This document shows, one piece after another, positions 57,705 to 64,000 of a stretch of DNA of 64,000 nucleotides. Both the position numbers and the translations under genes were made by a program. The stretch is from contig SCFE01000010.1 of NCBI GenBank assembly GCA_004352715.1, positions 2,672,857 through 2,736,856 on the forward strand, given 5' to 3'. How positions within the stretch are numbered: position 1 is the stretch's first letter; each line of letters begins with the position of its first letter. This stretch comes from Hofstenia miamia. Its lineage: Eukaryota > Xenacoelomorpha > Acoela. The notes under the pieces were generated by a model. That model was not told the origin of the DNA. It searched no databases and worked only from the letters and a program-made list of their open reading frames with translations.

Positions 57705-60700
57705 TTCGAAAGTTTATGTTGTACAATATTTTTATAGGCGTTTGCCAATTTAAGGTTAAAATAGTAAAACGCTGTTTCTTTTAATCACTTACCAGTGTAA
57801 ATAAATGTTATCGAATTGATAAAATATTATATCCTTATGAACAGTTTTCTAGGACTGATTACTTAACCATCAACGATGATACATTGAAAGCGTTGTACGT
57901 ATTTCGAAAAGAAGTTCACCCATCTGTATATAAATCATTCGGATATGGCAAAGAAGGCCTAAGTCTGTTTGGTAAATATTTGCTTCTGTGAAACGCATCG
58001 AATTCTGATTTAGGAATTTTTAATAAAACTAAGTCTTCGATTGGATCTACATTATTTAGGTAGTACTTCTTTAACCCAGAACTCTTTAATTCATTATACT
58101 TTTATATTAGTGTTAGAAAGTTATCTATGTATTTCCTATGTAAATTTAAAAAAAGAAAACTACATTAATTAAGATTGTCTATCAGACAAGACTCTCATTG
58201 GAATCGAAAATGATAAGTAACACATGCAATACTTTCACATTCCTTGAAATATCCTCTGCTCGATTGGGGATCATGTATCATTTTAATTAATATATTTTAG
58301 TATTATTTTTCATTTTTTTCAAGGTATCTGTTACATCAACAGCACACACGACACCATAATAAAGCACACATAAAAAATTTCATTTAAAAAAATTAGTTCT
58401 ACTGCCTAAGAGTTGTAAGAAAAATGTAATGCAGGTTGGCGACCGGACCAAATATATATCATATCTTGCAAAACAGTGGCGATGTTTAAAGTAATTTTCA
58501 TTTATATACAGTATTGAATTTGTTTTGCAGTTTGTATTCAACAACTAATCCAGGCGCTTAATTAATATTAATATTGATTTTTTCCATTCATTTTCGGAAT
58601 ATACTAATTACACTGCCTGACAAAATTGAAGTTTGAAATTTTTAATACAACGAAACACTTTCTGCTTAGATCAATTTTTTGCGCTTATTACAAAAGGGAT
58701 ACTAATTTGCCTCCTAGACCTCTAGATTTTGAGGAATTTTATATTGTTCATGCCATGACATATTGGTGTAGAAAATGTCAGTCTTTTCAATTTGCTTGCT
58801 TTCCATGAAGACAAGTTGGAATGGCAGCCTTTCCATATAACATGAGGAGCGAAAGCTTTGTCCTGGTCTCCAAGAGCCATTTTGAAATAGCCCAAATATC
58901 TTTGTCGTATCAGAGTTGAATTGCGGACATCGTCACCCCTGAAAATGAACTCCATATATATAGCAAAATTTATTTGGATCTGTAAGACACGATCGGTGCG
59001 CCATTAGTTCTCAAAAGTATCAGTGAATGTAAAATAAGGAGACAACGGAGAATTGTGGCGCTACGCGCTGAGTCATCTTTGCACTTTCCCATAACAAGCG
59101 TCAAAGCTAATGATTCATTTATTTTGTTGTCTTTAATGAGCACATTTACGCGGTTGAGGCCAACACGTTAGCTGAAACTAAATTTAATTCAAAAAGCTGC
59201 AAATGACACCAGATAATTTTTGATGAAGTATTTATTCAAAAACACCAATTTACTTCATTCCTATAATGCTGACATGTAACATGCGTCCACTGCCCTAAAT
59301 CTTATTAAATAAAAACATAAAATTAGAGATAGAGAAAAATCTAGACGTCTGAGACTATGAAAAGTATTCATTTTTAGAATCAGCACAACGAGCTCTATCT
59401 AATAGGCACATTTTTATTTTATTAAAAATGTCAATGTTGGGCAGTGTTGTTGGTATAGGGGCATGCGGATGGACTGCAGGTCGAGGTAAAACAAATTTAG
59501 CTTGCGGGCTGAGCCGTGTCAATTTTTGAGAAAGTACTTGGTGTGGCTCCACCCTTTTAATTCCCGCTTATGGATATACATGTACTTGCATTGCAATAGT
59601 GAGGAGTTCATCTGCTCTTCAAACCTGACCAGACCTGACCTGATTCATATGATAGACCTGATCTAAAAATCTTAACCTGACTCAACACTACTTGATATTT
59701 TGTATTTGTCCAAATATACTTGATTGAATTGTTAGGAATAAAACTTAGCAATGGTTGAATAATTTGTAAGCGTTTTTCTTTTTAATAAAGATTTTTTATA
59801 AATTGAAATTAACTGCGGGGATTTATTAACTATATTACTCAAATATTTTAGATCCTGGATGAATAACCCTTTAAAGAATTTCAATGAAATTCAAGAAAGA
59901 TTGGTTTGCATTGAATTTTTGTCAAAAATAAAAAACACGGAAGTTCTCAAATTATTACAGTTGTCAATTCGGAAAGCAAAAAACTTGCAGGTATATTATT
60001 GCATTTTACATAATTTACATTATGACATAATATCTTAGTAGCAGTGTTGGGAAATAATCCGATTTAAATTAAAAAAATCCCAAAATCGAATTTTTTAAAT
60101 TTAAATCGGATTTTTTTATCTAAATTTTAATTTTACCCAGACAATCTTCCAAGGTAGTAAATATTAGAAATCCTTTCGATACTAATATTTTTGAAATACA
60201 ATAGTTTGATCAATTTTAAATAAGCTGAAGATAAAAAACATGCAAAACAATAAATTCATTACAATATCAGAGCAATGTTTTCAAAACAATTAGAATACAC
60301 TACTTGTATCTCTTTTAGTGTACTTGATTTAAATCAATAATATAACTAGCAATGTGCTTTGATTTTCAGCATGATTTAAATCTGATTTAAATCAATGATT
60401 TAAATCAAGTGATTTAAATCGACGAACACTGCTTAGTAGGTTTTTTTTAGATCTTTCAAGCTTTCAAAAAACCTGAAAATATGGAAATGTGATATTGATT
60501 TACTTGCTGTCTATTTCGTAGATTCTTTACATTATTTTTACATTTTATATTTTTTTGCATCAATATTTTTCACGTTTACTAGTAAAAATGGTTAATGGCG
60601 AGTATTTTTATGTGATGTGTAAAACTTTTGTATAATTTTTTCATAGAAATATCAGATTCACTTTTTTTTGCTATTCAAATTAAAGCTTTGATTTGTTTAA

Positions 60701-61715
60701 TTTTAATGTGTTTTAATTTTAGCCAAAATTTGCTAAAATGTTGAAAAGTGTGGCAACTTTACAGGATTGGCAATCTATAGTTAAGGTATTTTGTGTAATT
60801 TATATTTTTTTAATAATAATTTTCAAAACTTTATTTCTAAATTGTTTATTTCTCGAATAAAATATAATATTCATTTAAGCATATAAATATTGATTGCTCA
60901 TGTAAATGCTAAACACTCTTATCACTATCGGAGCTCATTTAAGTTAATAGAATTGTTAATGCCAGAATGCACGAAAACATGCAGGAAAATTCTCCCTTAG
61001 AATGCTGATTGGGTGAAAAAACACTACTGCATTAGATTCACACTTCATCAGCAATTTGCCTGTTTTCCAAATTTAGGAGTAGCTTAATTTTTCAAGCTAA
61101 TTCTTATTGACAGTATTTGACTATCTGAAAGAATTTGATCTATGAACACTTTTTGGCTAAACTAGAAAAAGTTAATGTACTGATACTTACATAGATCTTT
61201 ATTACTCTCAATTGTTCTATTGGGTGTGTTCATGATGATTTTGTCTTAAGGTGCCTCAAAAAAGATGTCCATAACATCTCTTTACCATTTATATGCGTAT
61301 GCATATACCTCTTTAACAAATTTTACCCTTTTATATAACATAGTTGTTTATTTATAATTCGTGTGGCTAGGATCCATTGATTATTAGGGAGTAAAATTTT
61401 TGATGGTCAAAGTTTACACAGGAGAATTCCGTCTATATATACAAACGATTTAAGAATTTATTTTTTAGACATGCTCTATTTGTTTGGATATAAAAAACAT
61501 ATGCGATAAACTCCCTGCAAATATTTCAATTTTCCATAAGGTTAGCTTTTTAAATATTTTCACTTATTTACTTTTATGTTAGTTTCAAACAAAATTTATT
61601 CCAAACGCTTTTCAGCAAATTTTGAAGTTAATTGAAAGATTTATTGATTTTAATGCAAGTTCTCTTCATGGAAGATTCATTATAAAGAAAGACATTGATA
61701 GTATTCTTGATAAAA
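42721..61715 (+). CDS. MSH5: MSH5, meiotic MutS homologue, N-terminal half
   Basis: Twelve exons with GT-AG borders and matching phases give 419 open codons: 42721-42778 (ATG), 44115-44329, 45531-45654, 48199-48300, 51910-52019, 52619-52728, 57853-57971, 58014-58059, 59852-59990, 60723-60785, 61469-61540, 61616-61715 (phase 1, continues). MSH5 pairs with MSH4 and stabilises recombination intermediates during meiotic crossing-over in the nucleus. Matches to MSH5 in order: CVVWANGSLGGAFYST (domain I start), IYISGLIPLD, GALLMYLEKI, DDTLKALYVF and HPSVYK with GKEGLSLFG, VCIEFLSKIK, LQDWQSIVK, CDKLPANISIFHK, IERFIDFN. These correspond to about the first half of the ~830-residue protein. The clamp and Walker-type ATPase are not in the window. 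The first ~90 residues are Ser/Asn-rich and unconserved. Introns are 42 bp to 5.1 kb and transposon-filled. The donor at 44330 (gttgtt) is weak. About a dozen residues expected between exons 3 and 4 may be missing or lie in an exon I did not find. Confidence 0.88.
42873..44066 (-). mobile_element. Mariner-like element in MSH5 intron 1, decayed
   Basis: Ends CAGGATGTCGACA (42873) and the inverted TGTGGCCATCCTA (to about 44064) are flanked by TA. The minus strand carries IITFQQHDAPSLHWGLHV (second Asp region) and VCETKVRDIVELNHWIRNA, typical of the mariner/IS630 C-terminal half, with stops and a frameshift. About 1.2 kb, the usual mariner size. Confidence 0.8.
44546..44707 (+). repeat. 54-bp tandem repeat, three copies, in MSH5 intron 2
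   Basis: Three consecutive 54-bp units keep one open frame, each encoding an 18-residue unit of the form (Y/H)(Y/F)VTDKK.(F/V).ILL.F. Divergence between units is mainly single substitutions. No known function. Confidence 0.85.
45018..45322. repeat. (AAT)n tract, gap of 236 N, (TA)n tract
   Basis: Trinucleotide repeat to 45055, N from 45056 to 45291, then TA repeat. Lies inside MSH5 intron 2. Confidence 0.95.
46520..47040 (-). pseudogene. Tyrosine-recombinase (Crypton-like) C-terminal fragment
   Basis: The minus strand reads NKYFSYARKFNLTATSARKFVNTY, then SQTSHDKATVRKHYI. This fits the end of a tyrosine recombinase: the RK of the catalytic Arg helix, a His, and a Tyr nucleophile a few residues after it. 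A linker of ~75 Ser/Asn/Asp-rich residues follows. After a frame shift near 46600 comes GRVWTDKEKEALNYF, resembling the Myb/SANT-like tail found after such recombinase domains in animal Crypton-type proteins. The upstream part of the catalytic domain is missing. Lies in MSH5 intron 3. Confidence 0.5.
47041..48198. other. Remainder of MSH5 intron 3, nothing recognised
   Basis: A patch near 47340 (CCCCAGAGCCGTAGTGAAAG) looks like a transposon end but has no partner that I can see. Confidence 0.35.
48414..48455 (+). other. Possible 42-nt optional MSH5 microexon
   Basis: Acceptor tatag at 48413 and donor gtaag at 48456. Length is a multiple of three and phase 1 on both sides matches exon 4 and exon 5. 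Would add 14 residues (TTIINKLVLPVSQLG with the split codon). Inclusion is not supported by clear homology. Confidence 0.35.
48456..51909. other. MSH5 intron 4, mostly featureless
   Basis: 3.5 kb AT-rich. A single mariner-type terminus (CAACACTTTGGACATCCTCT, near 48900) and a 20-bp hairpin at 49471-49490 are the only structures I noticed. Confidence 0.4.
53998..54396 (+). CDS. Unrecognised 132-codon ORF in hAT-like element
   Basis: ATG at 53998 and stop after 54396. Ile/Leu/Asn-rich, containing KYFFVALHEMRNNNWKFVL and an apolar stretch near residues 83-97 (IGDLLSIILYIVNIL). No domain recognised. Could be a decayed piece of a longer protein. Confidence 0.3.
   Translation: MNNEVNKKCYFDLLSLFSKKTKYFFVALHEMRNNNWKFVLTEIVQFIPIFAAYLVVKFNLFTKPIDVSKMRIINIIAPKIGDLLSIILYIVNILLRNLRELNENYSDFCSVDTIHDFECCVKMLTKIYFVVI
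54639..55045. mobile_element. Short inverted-end element with TAGGGATG/CATCCCTA termini
   Basis: 407 bp, ends TAGGGATG and CATCCCTA, flanked by CTCTTTGTTC and CTCTTGGTTC (9 of 10 identical). The interior repeats ATCCGGTATCCG in both orientations. Probably a hAT-related MITE nested in the 53.7-57.0 kb element. Confidence 0.65.
55278..55640 (-). pseudogene. Transposon-type ORF fragment with HGKG..DG motif
   Basis: The minus strand encodes WNYFGAGHGKGVMDGVWAVL followed by KRKVSQGV and a ~75-residue tail. The HGKG-x3-DG-x4-KR arrangement resembles a motif I associate with uncharacterised transposon-derived proteins of invertebrates; the family name is uncertain. Only this fragment is open. Confidence 0.4.
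56244..56282. repeat. TATATATATAT-type tandem repeat, 10-bp period
   Basis: Units of about 10 bp (ATATATATTA) repeated roughly four times. Confidence 0.7.
57071..57480 (+). mobile_element. Penelope-like retroelement 3' end (GIY-YIG remnant)
   Basis: After a (TA)n tract, the + frame reads IDCEECEHFITRINEHLSGR, then SRIEDFN, KIGEAIMIN and LLNIQKA, the Cys-x2-Cys, EH and LN.Q signature of the GIY-YIG nuclease at the C-terminus of Penelope-like elements. The GIY core itself is missing and one stop interrupts. Ends with a hammerhead-like block at 57425-57453 (CTGAAGA...GAAAC CG GTT). Confidence 0.65.
57484..57701. repeat. (TA)n tracts around a gap of 142 N
   Basis: TA repeats on both sides of the N run 57525-57666. 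TTTGTATATATATA appears on both flanks, so the true gap could be small or absent. Confidence 0.9.
58722..58955 (-). pseudogene. Relic of a transposon-associated Cys-rich domain
   Basis: The minus strand has FKMALGDQDKAFAPHVIWKGC followed by LSSWK and LTFSTPICHGMNN. This parallels a segment (GDQDKxWAPHxxCxxC..L..W..G....L.F..P..W..P..H..DCYFC) recurring in uncharacterised invertebrate proteins. Several Cys are lost. Inside MSH5 intron 8. Confidence 0.4.
60042..60431. mobile_element. hAT MITE in MSH5 intron 9
   Basis: 390 bp, ends CAGTGTTGG and CGAACACTG, with exact 8-bp target duplications CTTAGTAG (60034-60041 and 60432-60439). The interior is dominated by ATTTAAATC-type repeats in both orientations near each end. 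Confidence 0.88.
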
Positions 61716-61959
61716 GTATGTATTTTCATCGTTTATGTTACTGTTATAATAGAGCTTTAGATGTCAAAATGAAACTAATTATTAGCTTTCGTTTGTTTTG
61801 AGAACACAAATGCTTTGTATGGATAAAGCTTAAATTTACATTTTAAGACTGAATTCGTTCTTTACTACTCAGTGCTTAGTCAGAAATAATCTACCTAAAT
61901 ATACAAGGTTTAGTTAGCTTTCTTATTTTTTAGCTGAAGAAATTTTTTATTTATATAGT

Positions 61960-62383
61960 TCGTATTATATTTGACTTCATTTTTTATGTGAAATTAATGG
62001 AAAATTTACTAGATTTCAATTATATTTATTTCGAAGAAGAGGCACTTTCTAACGAGCCCTTTAGGAATATATTCCCTGCCAATTTCCAAACAGTTACTGA
62101 CATATGCCTTGTGTTGCTTAAGAAGTTATTGAGGTTATTTGATTAACCGTTTTTAAAAGTGGACTTTATGTTCGAGGGATTTCTAACCACTATAACCAGG
62201 TATTGTGCCGAGTTTGCTGTCCGAGAAAGGGACTTGAAATATCAGGCCCTGCAAGTCTCTACTTTGAAATATTCAGCAGTTTTTGAGTTGTTTCTATTAC
62301 AATGGCATTCTAGACAAAGGCTTGCATTGAATGAGTTTATTCGATTAACCCTAAACAACCCTAACATTTTTTACAATTTATGA
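61960..62383 (+). pseudogene. Unrecognised ORF pair in one frame split by a TAA
   Basis: From about 61960 the frame contains NIFPANFQTVTDICLVLL and ends LLRLFD at the TAA 62144-62146. It then continues in the same frame to 62383 with FMFEGFLTTITRYCAEF, LKYQALQVSTLKYSAVFELF and LNEFIRLTLNNPNIF. Composition is protein-like (mixed Leu/Phe/Glu/Arg, unlike the low-complexity shadows nearby). It could be a helical-repeat protein fragment. Not obviously part of MSH5, although the position follows exon 12 and a tatatag acceptor precedes it. Confidence 0.35.
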
Positions 62384-62880
62384 TTGTTTCTCTAAAAAAA
62401 ATTTAAATACTTAGAACTCAATATATAATAAAAATGTTTCAAATCTGAAAGTACCACTGGATAGATAATAGTCTCCTTCTTCTTTTTCATACTTAATTCG
62501 AGCTACTGGGTAAACCGTTTGGGACTTGAGTGACCTATTGTCAGACCACATAGTAGTAGAAGCGGGTTTTTGCTCGCATGGACTTTAGACCACTTCATTA
62601 ACTGAACAATAGTTATGAGAAAACATTGAATTTTCCACTGAAAAATTTTTTAATGTGCTTCAAACACATGAATAATTTTTACAACAGATTTTCATCATGA
62701 CAGAGAAGCACACTCATAGATGTGTTCCAAATCCTAGGATTCCCAAAGTTCCTAACAGGCTTGGCGAAAAGTGCAGAAGAATGTGAACAAAACGGTTTGT
62801 AACATTAAAGGAAAAATAGGTTGATTGCGATTAATGTAATAAATCGTAAATAACTACTACAATTGATTGATCGATGTCTT
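62384..62880. other. No gene recognised
   Basis: AT-rich; no recognisable exon of MSH5. Confidence 0.4.
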
Positions 62881-63640
62881 CAGTGAGTGTAAACTACTAG
62901 CACTAACATTTTGTTGCTTTGATCATTAACATTGTATAACATTTGTTTCGAAAACAGTGTCTAGAATTAAAGTTCAATGCATTCTAATTGTAGAGAGGGT
63001 TGTGTTGACATAATATCGATTTATACTGCGAAGCATTTAATGTAGTTTGCATTGGGTGGTTGCATAATTTTGTTCGTTTTTTATATTTACTGAAAAAAGC
63101 TAAATGCAAATAGCTATTATCTACTAAAGAGAAAAAATTATTCAATAATATTGTCCCTACCCTGCTCAACTTTACTCCAACGTTCCGGCAATTTTTGAAT
63201 TCCAATTAATGAAAATGATGTTGTTTTTTCAGAAATGAATTTGTCTATGAAAGTTGAGATAGATGCATCATTTTCCCGATAAGTGATTTGACAATTAAAA
63301 AGTTAAAAGTCTGTTGGTGCGAAATCTGGTTAATAGAGCGGGTGAAGTAGGTCTTCCCACCACAGCTTTTCGATTACAGATTTTGTCATCTTTGCCGCAT
63401 GCGGCCGAGCATTGTCGTGTAGCAACAAAACCTTTTTTAACAGTTGATAATGAGTAACTCCAGATTGATCCCACAAAATTGAAAGCAACAATTTTGTATG
63501 ATATACTTCGCTCTTCTGAGTGTTTTTTCTACGCGAGCTTTACTCAGGTCTTTTTCTGCTTTTTGTAAACGTATAACTCCATTTTTAATTTTCGCTTATT
63601 ATTCTTGATAGAAATGTGAGATGTTTATAACCTCTCCATA
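62880..63640 (-). pseudogene. Mariner transposase relic
   Basis: The minus strand encodes KVLLLHDNARPHAAKMTKS (second catalytic Asp in the HDNARPH motif), then WWEDLLHPLY and PDFAPTDF, a decayed form of the mariner HPPYSPDLAPSDY motif. Ends near 62984 with a short tail. Stops present. Confidence 0.8.
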
Positions 63641-64000
63641 ACGCTTGCAGATTTGCCTGGCTGCATCAGTTGCATGTTTCCGTTGATTAATTTGAAGAAA
63701 AAAATGTTGAAAATGAATTTTTTCCACTCTAAATTCCATCTAAAATGGGAAAAATAATATTGTTTAAGCCAAAAATACATAAATAAAAACAAGGGTGAGA
63801 ATAATAAAAAGTTTTTAAAAAAGATCCAAGACATCAAAATATAAAGAATTATATTAAAAAGGACGTACTTTTGTGACAACTCAATAGTTTGCCATATAAA
63901 AGCATGTTAAGTTTGTGTTAAATCTTTTAAGCATGATTGCTGCCATTATGATTAATTATTGCGCTCATAAATCTTTGGCTACCTGATTATCTAGATATTA
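63641..64000. other. No gene recognised
   Basis: Lys/Phe-rich low-complexity frames only. Confidence 0.4.

Noticed and set aside
1-64000. tRNA, rRNA or other structured RNA genes
   Set aside because: No tRNA box A/B pairs with a cloverleaf or rRNA-like segments noticed by eye; a covariance-model scan would be needed to exclude them.

Overview
The window is AT-rich, intron-containing animal DNA, apparently from an old Sanger-style shotgun assembly. It holds four runs of N, five single-N joins, almost every long gap sits at a (TA)n tract, and one stretch looks like the low-quality tail of a read. Two host genes have conventional GT-AG introns, two of them only 42 bp long. With the heavy mix of Tc1/mariner, hAT, P, Harbinger-like, Penelope-like, non-LTR and Ty3/gypsy relics, this suggests an invertebrate with a compact-intron style such as a flatworm or cnidarian. 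The species cannot be fixed from the sequence.

Host genes. (1) At 2714-5595 on the + strand, three exons encode a Rossmann-type domain like the cap-1 2'-O-ribose methyltransferase CMTR1, but residues matching the catalytic Lys and Glu appear to be lost. (2) At 42721-61715 on the + strand, twelve exons join in a continuous open frame of 419 codons. They encode the N-terminal and core half of the meiotic MutS homologue MSH5; its ATPase half must lie beyond the window or past 62 kb. Its introns are full of transposons: a mariner, a tyrosine-recombinase relic, a 3.3-kb hAT-like element with another element inside it, a Penelope-like 3' end, and a hAT MITE.

Transposon regions. 1-2.7 kb: Tc1 edge and a hAT 5' end. 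6.5-16.3 kb: a non-LTR retrotransposon broken by a hAT MITE, a 5.3-kb element with long inverted ends, and a 1.24-kb element flanked by TTA. 15.5-20.4 kb: a nearly identical 2.3-kb duplication joined through a single N, probably an unmerged haplotype. 19.9-22.0 kb: a P-superfamily element with 8-bp target duplications, a THAP domain and an intron, but apparently without the catalytic region. 22.4-26.0 kb: mariner and hAT relics. 26.5-31.4 kb: a 160-bp palindrome, a Penelope-like fragment with a hammerhead-like motif, and three Tc1/mariner relics. 31.4-39.8 kb: a degenerate Ty3/gypsy element on the minus strand (LTR, gag, protease, RT, RNase H, integrase, extra 3' ORFs, LTR). 62.9-63.6 kb: another mariner.

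No operon-like or multi-gene functional system is visible. The more notable items are the intact MSH5 frame in a transposon-dense locus, the apparently catalytically dead CMTR1-like domain, the deleted P element, the long-inverted-repeat element, the gypsy element's extra 3' ORFs and the tyrosine-recombinase relic. Several apparent structures are probably assembly artefacts and are marked so.
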